A stretch of DNA of 64,000 nucleotides from Litorivivens lipolytica (lineage in GTDB: Bacteria; Pseudomonadota; Gammaproteobacteria; Pseudomonadales; Spongiibacteraceae), in NCBI RefSeq assembly GCF_014191715.1, contig NZ_JACHWY010000002.1:758560-822559 (forward strand), in the 5' to 3' direction. The notes below the pieces were generated by a model. That model worked only from the letters and a program-made list of their open reading frames with translations. It searched no databases and was not told the origin of the DNA. Positions 8,910 through 17,944 of this stretch are shown in pieces (position 1 is the first letter of the stretch; each line of letters begins with the position of its first letter). The position numbers and the translations under genes were made by a program.

Positions 8910-8988
8910 GGTGCCCGCAGTTGAGAGTTACCGGAGCCGCAGAGAATAGCACAGCGGGGCGTAATTGAGAGGGTGTGGGCGGTGCAGC

Positions 8989-9441
8989 TTACTGCAGTCG
9001 CGCCTTGATGCGCTGGCTGACCTGACCGACGTCGGCCCGGCCCTGAATCTGCGGTTTGACGATGGCCATTACCTGACCCATGGCCTTGATAGAATCCGCG
9101 CCGCTTTCGCTGATTGCAGCATCGATCAGGGCGTCAATTTCGTCGTCGCTTAGCGGTTGCGGCAGGAAGGTCTTGATAACCTCGATCTCGGCCTGTTCCT
9201 TGGCGGCGAGCTCGTCGCGGCCGGCCTCGGTAAACTGCTTGATCGAGTCACGGCGCTGCTTCACCATTTTATCAAGCACAGCAAGGCCGCGAGCATCATC
9301 GACTTCGATGCGCTCATCGACCTCTATACGCTTGAACTCGGCGAGTATCAGGCGGATGGCAGCCAGTCGTTCCTTGTCTCTGGCTTTCATGGCGGCCTTC
9401 ATGGCCTCCGTGAGTTCAGCCTTCAAGGTTGTGTCTGCCAT
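8989..9441 (-). CDS. yqeY: GatB/YqeY domain protein
   Basis: A 150-residue protein of the YqeY family, related to the tRNA-binding tail domain of GatB. Its helical make-up, the N-terminal LKAELTEAMKAAMKARDKERL and the IKAMGQVM segment near the C-terminus are typical. Its role is not established; it is often found between rpsU and dnaG, as here. It lies 14 bases after rpsU, and the gap to dnaG is 79 bases with no clear terminator, so it is probably co-transcribed with both. Confidence 0.93.
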   Translation of the reverse strand: MADTTLKAELTEAMKAAMKARDKERLAAIRLILAEFKRIEVDERIEVDDARGLAVLDKMVKQRRDSIKQFTEAGRDELAAKEQAEIEVIKTFLPQPLSDDEIDALIDAAISESGADSIKAMGQVMAIVKPQIQGRADVGQVSQRIKARLQ

Positions 9442-9455
9442 CGCGGGGAGAGAAC

Positions 9456-9671
9456 TCAGTAGAGGCGCTGCTGTTTCTTCATTTCGCGTGACACCTTTTT
9501 GGCGTGACGCTTAACAGCGGCTGCAGCCTTGCGCTTGCGGACGGAAGTGGGCTTCTCGTAAAACTCGCGGCGACGGACTTCTGCCAGGACGCCAGCTTTC
9601 TCGCAGGAGCGCTTAAAACGTCGCAGGGCGATATCAAATGGTTCGTTGTCTTTGACTTTAACAAAAGGCAT
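9456..9671 (-). CDS. rpsU: 30S ribosomal protein bS21
   Basis: A 71-residue, strongly basic small-subunit protein beginning [20 protein letters not shown], the classical bS21 start. The C-terminal half is rich in Lys and Arg. It helps the 30S subunit base-pair with mRNA leaders at initiation. It is the first gene of the rpsU-yqeY-dnaG-rpoD cluster, with a promoter about 90 bases upstream. Confidence 0.99.
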   Translation of the reverse strand: MPFVKVKDNEPFDIALRRFKRSCEKAGVLAEVRRREFYEKPTSVRKRKAAAAVKRHAKKVSREMKKQQRLY

Positions 9672-9756
9672 TCAAAGTACCTGTGTGGTTCGATCTGTTT
9701 CTGCTCCTCGCCAGCACCCGCTTGGTGTGGAAATTAGCAGTCCTTAAGGGCGGGGG

Positions 9757-9785
9757 ATTCTAAACGCAGAGACCGCAAAAAGCAA
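9757..9785 (-). promoter_or_regulatory. Probable rpsU operon promoter
   Basis: On the minus strand, TTGCTT and TAGAAT are separated by 17 bases, ending about 85 bases before rpsU. Spacing and the -10 are good and the -35 is partial. This is a consensus-based call. Confidence 0.55.
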
Positions 9786-9865
9786 AGCAAAACTGGTTCT
9801 TATGCCCCCGAGTCAGTAAGATGCGCGCATTCCATGGCCGCGAGGCCGATGAGCGGGAGATCGGA

Positions 9866-10903
9866 GTGGCAGTCAGACGGGTTTTGGGTATTGAAACGTC
9901 CTGTGACGAGACCGGTGTGGCGGTATATGACGCCGACCGGGGCTTGCTGGCGCATCGGCTCTATTCCCAGATTGCCCTTCACGAGAGTTTTGGCGGCGTT
10001 GTGCCCGAATTGGCCTCCCGCGATCATATTCGCAAACTGTCGCCGCTGGTGAAGGAAGTGCTCTCAGCCTCTGGCTCCAAAGCCGAGGATATAGACGCTG
10101 TGGCCTATACTCAGGGGCCCGGCTTGGTGGGCGCGCTGATGGTTGGCGCCTGCTTTGGCCGTGCGCTGGCCTACGGTTGGGGCGTGCCGGCCCTCGGTGT
10201 GCACCATATGGAAGGCCACCTGCTGGCGCCCATGCTGGAGTCTGACCGTCCCGAATTCCCCTTTATTGCCCTGTTGGTTTCCGGCGGTCATACCCAGTTG
10301 GTCAGGGTGAATGGTGTCGGCGATTACCATTTATTGGGTGAATCTTTGGATGACGCCGCGGGCGAGGCCTTCGACAAAGCCGCCAAGATGCTGGAGCTGG
10401 GCTACCCTGGTGGGCCAAAGCTCGCAGCCTTGGCGGGGCAGGGGAATCCCGATCGTTTTGATTTTCCGCGCCCGATGGTGAACCGGCCGGGGCTGGATTT
10501 CAGTTTCAGCGGCCTGAAAACCTATACCCTCAATACCGTGACCGCTTGCAAAGAGGCCGGTGAGCTGACCGAGCACGACAAGGCCGATATCGCCTGTGCC
10601 TTTCAGGATGCGGTGGTCAGCACGCTGGTCATTAAATGCCGCCGCGCTCTGCAGCAGGAATCCCTGAAACGCTTAGTGATTGCCGGTGGTGTCAGTGCCA
10701 ATACCCAGCTGCGCGCGGCGCTGGGTGCTGAGCTGGACAAACTGGGCGGCCGCGTCTATTACCCGCGCCCGGAGTTCTGCACCGATAACGGGGCCATGAT
10801 TGCCTACGCCGGTTTCTGCCGTTTGCGAGCGGGCTTGCATGATGATTTGGGGATCAAGGTGCGCCCGCGCTGGCCGATGACGGAACTGGAAGGGGTAGCT
10901 TGA
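9866..10903 (+). CDS. tsaD: tRNA N6-adenosine threonylcarbamoyltransferase TsaD
   Basis: Transfers threonylcarbamoyl to A37 of ANN-decoding tRNAs together with TsaB and TsaE. The ASKHA fold begins [12 protein letters not shown]; the metal site is in [10 protein letters not shown], with further motifs [35 protein letters not shown] and [12 protein letters not shown] chose the GTG at 9866 (345 residues) because GGGAGA sits just upstream and the protein then begins as the family does; an in-frame ATG at 9821 would add 15 unconserved residues. It is divergent from rpsU, as in many relatives, and overlaps or abuts folB. Confidence 0.97.
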   Translation: MAVRRVLGIETSCDETGVAVYDADRGLLAHRLYSQIALHESFGGVVPELASRDHIRKLSPLVKEVLSASGSKAEDIDAVAYTQGPGLVGALMVGACFGRALAYGWGVPALGVHHMEGHLLAPMLESDRPEFPFIALLVSGGHTQLVRVNGVGDYHLLGESLDDAAGEAFDKAAKMLELGYPGGPKLAALAGQGNPDRFDFPRPMVNRPGLDFSFSGLKTYTLNTVTACKEAGELTEHDKADIACAFQDAVVSTLVIKCRRALQQESLKRLVIAGGVSANTQLRAALGAELDKLGGRVYYPRPEFCTDNGAMIAYAGFCRLRAGLHDDLGIKVRPRWPMTELEGVA

Positions 10904-10905
10904 AT

Positions 10906-11262
10906 ATGGACAAGATCCTGATTCGCGGCCTGAAAGTTCGAACCATCGTCGGTATTTTGCCTTGGGAGCGGAAAATTCCGCAGCTTCTGCTGCTCGATGT
11001 GGACTTGGCGACCGATATTCGCGCCGCAGCTGACAGTGAAGATATCAGCCAAACCGTTGACTACAGTGCCGTTGCCGAGCGCCTGACGCGCTTTATTCAG
11101 GAAAGCCAGTTTTTGCTGATTGAAACCCTGGCCGAACGCTGCGCCGCCTTGATTTTGGAGGAATTTGGCGTGCCGGAAGTGCGTTTTCTGGTCAGCAAGC
11201 CAGAAGCGGTTCCGGCAACGGATACGGTGTGCATCGAGATTACCCGGTCGCGCCATGCCTGA
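10906..11262 (+). CDS. folB: Dihydroneopterin aldolase FolB
   Basis: A 118-residue folate enzyme that cleaves dihydroneopterin to 6-hydroxymethyl-dihydropterin and glycolaldehyde. Recognisable are ILIRGLKVRTIVGILPWER, the DYSAVAERL segment and the catalytic region IETLAERCAALIL. The ATG at 10906 is preferred over a TTG at 10900 that overlaps the tsaD stop, since GGAAGGGG lies at a better distance from the ATG. The folK start lies inside its last codons. Confidence 0.95.
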   Translation: MDKILIRGLKVRTIVGILPWERKIPQLLLLDVDLATDIRAAADSEDISQTVDYSAVAERLTRFIQESQFLLIETLAERCAALILEEFGVPEVRFLVSKPEAVPATDTVCIEITRSRHA

Positions 11263-11746
11263 GGTGTATATCGGTATCGGCAGCAACGTAGATCGCGACC
11301 TGAATATTCGTCGTGGTCTGGAGGTGCTCGAGCAGGAGTTCGGGCGGCTCCGCTTGTCGCCGGTCTATCTCAGCGAGGCGATTGGCTTTGCCGGGGATGA
11401 CTTCCTGAATCTGGTTGCGGCCTTTGACACCCAGCTGAGTGTTGCGGAGCTGAGTACCCGTCTCAGACAGATTGAGCGGGATCACGGGCGACCGGATCAT
11501 GCGCCCAAATTCAGCGCCAGAGCGCTGGACTTGGATATTCTCTTGTACGGTGACGCCTGCGGCTTGGTCGACGGGATCGAACTGCCTCGTGGCGAAGTGC
11601 TCTACAACGCCTTTGTGCTCAAGCCGCTGGTGGATTTGGCTCCGGAGGGAGTGCATCCCGGCGAGGGTCAAACCTTTCATGCGCTGTGGCAGGCATTGTC
11701 GGCACGCACGGAGCAGCGCCTGACCCCTTACCCCCTCGAACTCTGA
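11255..11746 (+). CDS. folK: 2-amino-4-hydroxy-6-hydroxymethyldihydropteridine pyrophosphokinase FolK
   Basis: A 163-residue enzyme that transfers pyrophosphate from ATP to the FolB product, the next step to dihydrofolate. Motifs include YIGIGSNVD near the start, the pterin and ATP residues in FSARALDLDILLYGD, and LPRGEVLYNAFVLKPL. The start ATG overlaps the end of folB by eight bases, so the two are translationally coupled. It is convergent with a pteridine-reductase-like gene 15 bases away. Confidence 0.96.
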   Translation: MPEVYIGIGSNVDRDLNIRRGLEVLEQEFGRLRLSPVYLSEAIGFAGDDFLNLVAAFDTQLSVAELSTRLRQIERDHGRPDHAPKFSARALDLDILLYGDACGLVDGIELPRGEVLYNAFVLKPLVDLAPEGVHPGEGQTFHALWQALSARTEQRLTPYPLEL

Positions 11747-11761
11747 TTTATTTTCGAAAGA

Positions 11762-12523
11762 TCACTGAGAAAGAGTTCTACCGCCGTCAACGGCCAGTAT
11801 CTGACCGGTAATATAAGGCGCATCGCACACCAGAAACGCAATGGTTCGGGCGATGTCATCGGGCTCGCCGATCCGGCGCAGTGCCACCCTCTGTTCGATA
11901 TTCAATTTTTCCTGACTGACAAATGCTGATTCTTCGGTGGGCATCAGAATGGCGCCCGGTGCTACGCCATTCACCCTCACCGCCGGTGCCAGCTCCAGTG
12001 CCAGCGACTGGGTCAACATGGCGACACCGGCCTTTGCGCAGCAGTAGGCAGTGTGTTCCGCCAGCGGCCTTTGTGCGTAGATATCCACCAGATTGACTAT
12101 GCAGCCATTGCGCGCGGCCAATTCCGAGGCGAGTGCTTGTGACAGAAACAGCGGTGCGCGCAGGTTGCTGGCCATCAGGCCATCGAAATCCTGCTCGGTA
12201 ATGCGGCCAACCGGCGTCGGGTAAAAATCGGACGCGTTATTGATCAGGGCGTCGACCCGGCCAAAGGTGTTTATAGCTGCCTGTGCCAATGTTTCTGCTG
12301 CTCCGCTTTGGGCAAAATCGGCACTGAGAATTGCCGCAGAGTCCGCTCGCTGATTGTTCAGCTCGCCCGCCAATTCCTCGGCAGCATCCGTAGAGCGGCG
12401 GTAGTGAATCAGAATGCGGTAACCGCGCTGGTGCAGGGTCTTGGCAATCTGTCGGCCAATGCGTTGGGCGCCACCGGTAATCAGGGCGACGGGAGATTCG
12501 CTTCGCAGGGGAGAATCGCTCAT
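11762..12523 (-). CDS. Short-chain dehydrogenase, probable pteridine reductase
   Basis: A 253-residue Rossmann-fold oxidoreductase. The NADPH-binding turn is TGGAQRIG, whose Arg is typical of pteridine reductases, followed by the basic IHYRRS that favours NADPH. NNASDFYPTP replaces the usual NNAG, and the catalytic Tyr and Lys stand in YCCAKAG. The C-terminal ITGQILAVDGGRTL is standard. By family it resembles FolM/PTR1-type dihydromonapterin or dihydrobiopterin reductases; the substrate is not proven. Last gene of the lptD operon, nine bases after cca, and next to folB-folK, which supports a pterin role. Confidence 0.85.
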   Translation of the reverse strand: MSDSPLRSESPVALITGGAQRIGRQIAKTLHQRGYRILIHYRRSTDAAEELAGELNNQRADSAAILSADFAQSGAAETLAQAAINTFGRVDALINNASDFYPTPVGRITEQDFDGLMASNLRAPLFLSQALASELAARNGCIVNLVDIYAQRPLAEHTAYCCAKAGVAMLTQSLALELAPAVRVNGVAPGAILMPTEESAFVSQEKLNIEQRVALRRIGEPDDIARTIAFLVCDAPYITGQILAVDGGRTLSQ

Positions 12524-12532
12524 GGTCTGGCT

Positions 12533-13636
12533 TTATCCCTTTGTCAGTGCGTTTTTTATGGCGTGCAGCCGCTGCTCGCGCAAGGCCTGGCCGAGCGCTT
12601 TGCCGCTGAAACCCTCGGCAATCAGCGCATCGCTAGTCACGGCTTGCATCGCAGCCGCTGCGCTTAATAGATGTTTGTAGTCTTGTCCGGTTCGCAAGGC
12701 TTCCACGGCGCAGAGTTGTTCGATTAATTCCGGGCGGCGCAGGACATCAGCTTTTTCCAGCAGCGCTTGCGCTGCCTCAGGTGAGCAGTCATCAACGTGG
12801 GGCAGTGGCAGTACGGTGGCGTATAACTGGGCCAAGTGTCCCGGCACCTTGGGCACGGTGAGTTCTGTGCACAGGCATTTAACGACCTTGTGCGACAAGC
12901 CAGAGGTCGACAGCGCAAAGCGACAGTCGACGGACAGCGCCGTACTGTGGCTGAGCAGATCCAGTAGCGATGGCTCAATGCTGTCGGCCCACTCGGGGAA
13001 CAGGGTTGGCAATGCCTCGCAATCCTGCAGTGTGCTCAACATGACCTGAGGCGATTGTTCACCCAAGCCTTTTTGTATTTCCTGCCAGACACGCTCTTTG
13101 GCCAGTGTTGCAAGTTCACCGCTGCGGCTGAGCTGGCGCATCAAGGCCAGTGTTTCCTCGGCAATGGTAAAGCCCAGATAGTGATAGCGCGCCGCAAAGC
13201 GGGCGGTGCGCAAAACTCTGAGAGGATCTTCCGCAAAGGCCGGTGATACATGCCGCAGCAGGCGGGCCTCCAGATCGTGCTGCCCGCGATAGGGGTCGAT
13301 AATATCGCCTTCGTCGGTCATGGCCATAGCGTTTACGGTCAGGTCGCGCCGTTGCAGATCTTCTTCCAGCGTGACATCCGGGTGCGCATCTATCTCAAAG
13401 CCGTGATAACCGCGCCCGCGCTTGCGTTCGGTACGGGCGAGGGCGTATTCCTCGTGAGTGCTGGGGTGGAGAAAAACCGGAAAATCCTTGCCCACCTGGG
13501 TAAAGCCGGCAGCAAGCATGGCTTGGGGGGTGCTGCCGACCACGACCCAGTCAACCTCTTTTACGTCGCGCTTGAGCAGGTAATCACGAACGGCGCCGCC
13601 GACCTTATAGCACTGAGCTCCGTCTGCAAGTTTCAT
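12533..13636 (-). CDS. cca: CCA tRNA nucleotidyltransferase (HD domain degenerate)
   Basis: A 367-residue class II nucleotidyltransferase that builds or repairs the tRNA 3' CCA end. The head domain has GGAVRD (13-18), the metal carboxylates in KEVDWVVVG (Glu27 and Asp29, where many relatives have Asp-x-Asp) and the RRDLTVNAMA and DPLRVLRTARFAARY motifs. Escherichia coli Cca (about 412 residues) carries a phosphohydrolase HD domain; here the matching stretch reads FALSTSGLSHKVVK, without the His-Asp pair. The phosphatase activity is therefore probably lost. It overlaps apaH by four bases. Confidence 0.94.
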   Translation of the reverse strand: MKLADGAQCYKVGGAVRDYLLKRDVKEVDWVVVGSTPQAMLAAGFTQVGKDFPVFLHPSTHEEYALARTERKRGRGYHGFEIDAHPDVTLEEDLQRRDLTVNAMAMTDEGDIIDPYRGQHDLEARLLRHVSPAFAEDPLRVLRTARFAARYHYLGFTIAEETLALMRQLSRSGELATLAKERVWQEIQKGLGEQSPQVMLSTLQDCEALPTLFPEWADSIEPSLLDLLSHSTALSVDCRFALSTSGLSHKVVKCLCTELTVPKVPGHLAQLYATVLPLPHVDDCSPEAAQALLEKADVLRRPELIEQLCAVEALRTGQDYKHLLSAAAAMQAVTSDALIAEGFSGKALGQALREQRLHAIKNALTKG

Positions 13637-14454
13637 TGGGCGGGTTCGCAGTGGCAGCGGTGGAATTCTCGACTATCCATATCAAGCAGAGTCATATAAC
13701 GCCCCCACACACAGCCGGTATCCAGCGGGATATAACCGGGTTGATCCAGCTTGCCGTCGAGGGCAGCCCAGTGCCCGAACAATTGGGTTTCCCGGCGCGG
13801 GCTGGCGGTGGGCCAGGTGAACCAGGGCGCGTAGCCGTCCGGGATATCTTCTATCCGCCCCTTATATTTCAGGTTGAGTTCGCCATTTTGGCGGGTTACC
13901 CGCATGCGGGTGAAGGTATTGGTAATCATCCGCAGCCGATCAAAACCCTGCAGGCCGTCGTTCCAACAGGCGGGTTCGTTGCCATACATATTCTGCAGAA
14001 AAGCGTCGACCTGTTGATCTTCGCTCAGCACGGCCTGAAGTTCTGCACTGTAGCCCAGTGCGTCTTCCGTCGACCACTGGGAGGGTACACCTGCATGACT
14101 CATTAGATATTCGCCGCAGTTACTGCGCACGCACAGCGGTAATTCGCGAAACCAGTCCATGTAGGCGGGAAGTTGGGTGGAGCTGAGCAAAGATTCGAGG
14201 CTGGCATGGCGACCCTGCGTGGTTGCGCCGCGCGCGAGTGCCAGCGTATGCAGGTCGTGATTGCCGAGCACGACGGTTAGCGCATGGCGTATGGGGTAGA
14301 GAAAATCGAGAACTTCCAGCGAGTGGGGGCCGCGGTTGACCAGATCGCCCACCAGCCACAGTTCATCCTGAGAGGGGTTGAAGGCGACTTCCTCAAGCAG
14401 GCATTGCAGTGGTTCCAGGCAGCCCTGTAAGTCTCCTACGGCGTAACGGCCCAT
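13633..14454 (-). CDS. apaH: Symmetrical bis(5'-nucleosyl)-tetraphosphatase ApaH
   Basis: A 273-residue metallophosphatase that hydrolyses Ap4A to two ADP and, in relatives, removes Np4 caps from RNA. The metallophosphoesterase signature is complete: YAVGDLQGC, LVGDLVNRGP, GNHDLH, and later LMSHAGV and FGHWA. Length is usual. It lies in the lptD operon between apaG (ten-base gap) and cca (four-base overlap), the same order as in Escherichia coli and Pseudomonas up to apaH. Confidence 0.98.
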   Translation of the reverse strand: MGRYAVGDLQGCLEPLQCLLEEVAFNPSQDELWLVGDLVNRGPHSLEVLDFLYPIRHALTVVLGNHDLHTLALARGATTQGRHASLESLLSSTQLPAYMDWFRELPLCVRSNCGEYLMSHAGVPSQWSTEDALGYSAELQAVLSEDQQVDAFLQNMYGNEPACWNDGLQGFDRLRMITNTFTRMRVTRQNGELNLKYKGRIEDIPDGYAPWFTWPTASPRRETQLFGHWAALDGKLDQPGYIPLDTGCVWGRYMTLLDMDSREFHRCHCEPAQ

Positions 14455-14464
14455 ACGGTGCGCC

Positions 14465-14854
14465 TTAGTGCAGTGAAGAGGGTTCGACCAGCGAAAAGGC
14501 GCTGACAGGCGCGATAAAGGGGCGGCCGGATTCGCTGATCATTTCGTAGCTGCCTTCCATGGTGCCGACAGCGGTTTCGATTATGGTGCCGGAGGTATAG
14601 CTGAAGCTCTTGCCGGGCTCTATCAGGGGTTGTTTGCCGACAACCCCTTCGCCGCGAACTTCGGAAATGCGGTTGCGACCGTTGGTGATGATCCAGTGGC
14701 GATTCAGCAGACGCACTGCCTCGCGGCCGCTATTGGTGATCGTAATGGTGTAGGCGAAGGCGTAGCGGTCTTCGCCCGGCGCGGATTCGTCCGCGAGGTA
14801 TTGGGTGGCGACTTGAATGTCTACCTGATCTTGGTCGTTTGCGGTGTGCGTCAT
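14465..14854 (-). CDS. apaG: ApaG protein
   Basis: A 129-residue immunoglobulin-like beta protein of the ApaG/F-box C-terminal family. Typical strands are YAFAYTITITNSG, LLNRHWIITNG, VRGEGVVGKQPLIEPG, SYTSGTIIETAVGTMEGSY and FSLVEPSSLH. It is linked to metal and phosphate homeostasis in relatives, but its biochemical role is unclear. It sits between rsmA and apaH in the usual order. Confidence 0.97.
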   Translation of the reverse strand: MTHTANDQDQVDIQVATQYLADESAPGEDRYAFAYTITITNSGREAVRLLNRHWIITNGRNRISEVRGEGVVGKQPLIEPGKSFSYTSGTIIETAVGTMEGSYEMISESGRPFIAPVSAFSLVEPSSLH

Positions 14855-14899
14855 AGATCCTCAGTGTGCTGGCCCGATTCAGCCGGCAGAGCAAGAGGC

Positions 14900-15685
14900 T
14901 CAGCCGCTCGGGCAAAGTGCGTTCGACAAGCGCACGAAGTCAGCCAGTTCCAGTGTTTCCGGACGCGTGCCCGGATCGACACCGGCGGCTTCGATCTGTT
15001 CTGCGCTGGCCTGAGTCTTCAGTCCGTTGCGCAGGGTTTTGCGGCGCTGATTGAAGGCATCGCGAACCAGCGCCTGCAAATGCTCGGCGTTGTTGGCCGG
15101 GCAGGGCAGCGGGTCGAACGGGGTCAATCTTACCACGGCAGAGGTTACTTTTGGACGGGGCGTGAAGGCCTCGGGCGGTACTTCAAACAGGGATTCAACC
15201 TGACAGTAGTACTGGGTCATCACGCTGAGACGCCCGTAAGCCTTGGTGTTGGGCTTAGCGGCGAGCCGGTCTACCACTTCTTTTTGTAGCATGAAGTGCA
15301 TGTCTTTCACGCGGCCATGCTGAGCGAGGAGATGGAAGATCAGCGGCGTGGAGATGTTGTAGGGAAGATTGCCGACAATGCGCAGTTTTTGTTCCGGGTA
15401 GAGGCTGGCAAAGTCGGTTTTCAGGGCGTCGGCCTGCAACAGGGTGACGTGTTCATGGCCTGAAAACTGACCTTCCAGAATCGGAATCAGGTCGCGGTCC
15501 AGCTCAACCAGAGTGAGCGGCGCACCGCTGGCCACCAGCTGCTCGGTCAAGGCCCCCTGACCGGGGCCGATTTCCACCAGCGCGTCGCTGGCCTGCGGGC
15601 GAATGGCCCGACCAATGCGGTCGATAATGCCTTGATCGCGCAGGAAGTTCTGCCCGAAGCGCTTGCGTGCGCGGTGTTCTGTCAT
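14900..15685 (-). CDS. rsmA: 16S rRNA dimethyladenosine transferase RsmA (KsgA)
   Basis: A 261-residue SAM-dependent enzyme that dimethylates A1518 and A1519 of 16S rRNA during 30S maturation. The start [13 protein letters not shown], the SAM loop [14 protein letters not shown], and the catalytic [10 protein letters not shown] are all present, as is the C-terminal [11 protein letters not shown]. Its start overlaps the pdxA stop by four bases, in the conserved surA-pdxA-rsmA-apaG-apaH order. Confidence 0.98.
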   Translation of the reverse strand: MTEHRARKRFGQNFLRDQGIIDRIGRAIRPQASDALVEIGPGQGALTEQLVASGAPLTLVELDRDLIPILEGQFSGHEHVTLLQADALKTDFASLYPEQKLRIVGNLPYNISTPLIFHLLAQHGRVKDMHFMLQKEVVDRLAAKPNTKAYGRLSVMTQYYCQVESLFEVPPEAFTPRPKVTSAVVRLTPFDPLPCPANNAEHLQALVRDAFNQRRKTLRNGLKTQASAEQIEAAGVDPGTRPETLELADFVRLSNALCPSG

Positions 15686-16668
15686 GTGCTTGCCTGTGCC
15701 ATAAGGATGGCTTGATTGAGGGCTTCTTCGAGGCTACCGGTATCGGCCTTGCCGCTACCGGCCAAATCCAGGGCGGTACCGTGGTCAACGCTGGTGCGGA
15801 TGATGGGCAGGCCAAGGGTGATATTCACCGCGCGACCAAAACCCTGGTATTTCAGTACTGGCAGGCCTTGATCGTGATACATGGCCAGCACAGCATCGGC
15901 GTCCGCCAGATTTTTCGGGGTAAAGGCGGTATCGGCGGGCAGGGGTGCGCTTAGGTTCAGGCCTTCGCGGCGCAGGGTGTCGAGTGTAGGAATAATGACA
16001 TCCAGTTCTTCACGCCCTAAATGGCCGCCTTCGCCTGCGTGAGGGTTTAGACCCAGGACCAGAATGCGCGGCTCGGCAATCCCAAACTGCGTATGCAGGC
16101 TGTGGTGGGTAATTCGCAAGACCTGTGTGAGGCTTTCTGGCGTAATGGCGTCGGCGACCTCTCGCAGCGGCAGATGCGTGGTGGCCAGTGCAACACGCAA
16201 CTCACGGGTAGCCAGCATCATGACCACTTTGCTTACCTTGCAGCGCTCCGCCAGAAATTCCGTATGGCCACTGAAAGGAATGCCGGCGTCATTGATGACG
16301 GATTTCTGCACCGGCGCCGTCACCACGCCCTGACAATGGCCGTTGAGGCAGGCATCGGTGGCGGCTTTTAGGGTGTCGAGTACATAGGGCGCATTGGCGG
16401 TATTCAGCTGGCCGGGTACGGCGGCTTCCGCCAGTGTCACGGGCAGCACTTTCAAACTGCCCGCGCGCTGAGTTTCCGCTGGCGTCTGAAAATCGACAGG
16501 TTCTAGGGTAATGGTGAGCCCAAGCTGCGCGGCGCGAGCTTCGAGCAGGGCTGGATCGCCGACGGCCACCAGTTCGGCGGGCCAGTCGCGCTGGGCCAGT
16601 GCCAGCACGATATCCGGCCCGATACCGGCGGGTTCGCCGGGGGTAACCGCGAGTCGCGGAATACTCAT
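15682..16668 (-). CDS. pdxA: 4-hydroxythreonine-4-phosphate dehydrogenase PdxA
   Basis: A 328-residue NAD-dependent enzyme of pyridoxal phosphate synthesis. Motifs: [18 protein letters not shown] at the N-terminus, [10 protein letters not shown] with a metal His, [12 protein letters not shown]-type sequence near the middle, and [13 protein letters not shown]. The reading frame extends upstream into surA, but the ATG at 16668 gives the conserved N-terminus and leaves a four-base gap after surA. It is coupled to rsmA downstream. Confidence 0.97.
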   Translation of the reverse strand: MSIPRLAVTPGEPAGIGPDIVLALAQRDWPAELVAVGDPALLEARAAQLGLTITLEPVDFQTPAETQRAGSLKVLPVTLAEAAVPGQLNTANAPYVLDTLKAATDACLNGHCQGVVTAPVQKSVINDAGIPFSGHTEFLAERCKVSKVVMMLATRELRVALATTHLPLREVADAITPESLTQVLRITHHSLHTQFGIAEPRILVLGLNPHAGEGGHLGREELDVIIPTLDTLRREGLNLSAPLPADTAFTPKNLADADAVLAMYHDQGLPVLKYQGFGRAVNITLGLPIIRTSVDHGTALDLAGSGKADTGSLEEALNQAILMAQAST

Positions 16669-16672
16669 GAAC

Positions 16673-17944
16673 TTATTTGATATCGACGTAGGCTTCGTCG
16701 CGAATCTTGCGCAGCCAGATATCCAGCTCTTCGCCGAACTTGCGCTCGTGCAGGATATTGCGGGCCATATTGCGACGCAGATCCATGGTGACGTCCTGCA
16801 TGCGGCGGTCTTCCACTTTGACAATGTGCCAGCCGTAGCGGGATTTGAAAGGCTCGCTGATCTTGCCTATAGCGGTGGCTTCCATGGCGTCCTGAAATTC
16901 GGGTACCAGCTGGCCGGGATTAGTCCAGCCCAAGTCTCCACCTTCCTGTGCCGAGCCGATATCTTCGGAGAAAGACTTGGCCAGCTCGTGGAAGGATTCG
17001 CCTTGCTGAGCGCGTTTGCGCAGGCTGGCGGCCAGTTCGCGGGTTTCTTCCTCACTGCGGATTGCCGAGGCTTTCAGCAGAATATGGCGGGCGCGTGTCT
17101 GGGCGATGACTTCGTTGTGACCGCGGCTTTCCAGCAGGCGGACCACGTGGAAACCACTGGCGCTCTCCATGGGCGGCAGCACTTCACCGTCTTGCACCAG
17201 ACTGGCCTGATCGGCGAACAAACTGGGCAGGTCGGGCTGTTTGCGCCAGCCGAGATCGGTGGCGCGCACGTTGTCTGCTTTCAGTAGGGCATCGATGGCT
17301 TTCTGTTTGCCGCCTTGCAGGGCGCTGTATATTTTGTCGGCTTGCTGGCGGGCCTGCGCTTTCTGGGCGCTGCTGGCGTCACTGGGCAGAGCGACCAGAA
17401 TATGGGCGAAATGGTATTCCGGGGCCGTGCGATTGCGGCCTTCTTCGGATTCCAGGTAGTTTGCAATTTCCTGATCGGTGATCTGGATGCGCTGGTTGAC
17501 GTTACCGCGCTGTACCTGCTGCAGCACCATTTCCCGGCGAATCTGCTCGCGGGCGGCGGCATAGGAGGTGCCCGACGAATTCAGGGCCTCGCGGAACTGC
17601 TCCAGCGACATATTGTTCTGGGCAGCGATGCGGGCCATGGCGGCGCTGAGCTGCTCGTCGCTGATGCGCAGACCGACGCGTTCAGCCATCTGCATCTGGA
17701 TATTTTCCAGAATCATCATATCCATGACTTCGCGACGAATCCGTTCTTCAGGAATGTCCTGGCCGGATTGGGCGATATTGGCGCGCACCTGTTGCAGTCG
17801 GGCGTCCAGTTCGCTGCGCAGAATAATATTGTCATCGACGATAGCGACGATTTCGTCCAGTACTTGCACGTCTGCGACGGCGGTAAAGGGAAGGGTGGCC
17901 AGTGTCAGCAGGCCAAAAATGCGCTTGAAAAACGGTTTATTCAT
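16673..17944 (-). CDS. surA: Periplasmic chaperone and peptidyl-prolyl isomerase SurA
   Basis: A 423-residue periplasmic chaperone for outer-membrane proteins, including LptD. A signal peptide precedes [21 protein letters not shown]. Then come the N-terminal chaperone core and two parvulin domains (about 175-280, and about 285-385 with [26 protein letters not shown] and [14 protein letters not shown]). The ATG at 17944 puts the signal peptide at the N-terminus; an upstream in-frame start would place 17 odd residues before it. It overlaps the lptD end by eight bases, so client and chaperone are made together. Confidence 0.96.
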   Translation of the reverse strand: MNKPFFKRIFGLLTLATLPFTAVADVQVLDEIVAIVDDNIILRSELDARLQQVRANIAQSGQDIPEERIRREVMDMMILENIQMQMAERVGLRISDEQLSAAMARIAAQNNMSLEQFREALNSSGTSYAAAREQIRREMVLQQVQRGNVNQRIQITDQEIANYLESEEGRNRTAPEYHFAHILVALPSDASSAQKAQARQQADKIYSALQGGKQKAIDALLKADNVRATDLGWRKQPDLPSLFADQASLVQDGEVLPPMESASGFHVVRLLESRGHNEVIAQTRARHILLKASAIRSEEETRELAASLRKRAQQGESFHELAKSFSEDIGSAQEGGDLGWTNPGQLVPEFQDAMEATAIGKISEPFKSRYGWHIVKVEDRRMQDVTMDLRRNMARNILHERKFGEELDIWLRKIRDEAYVDIK

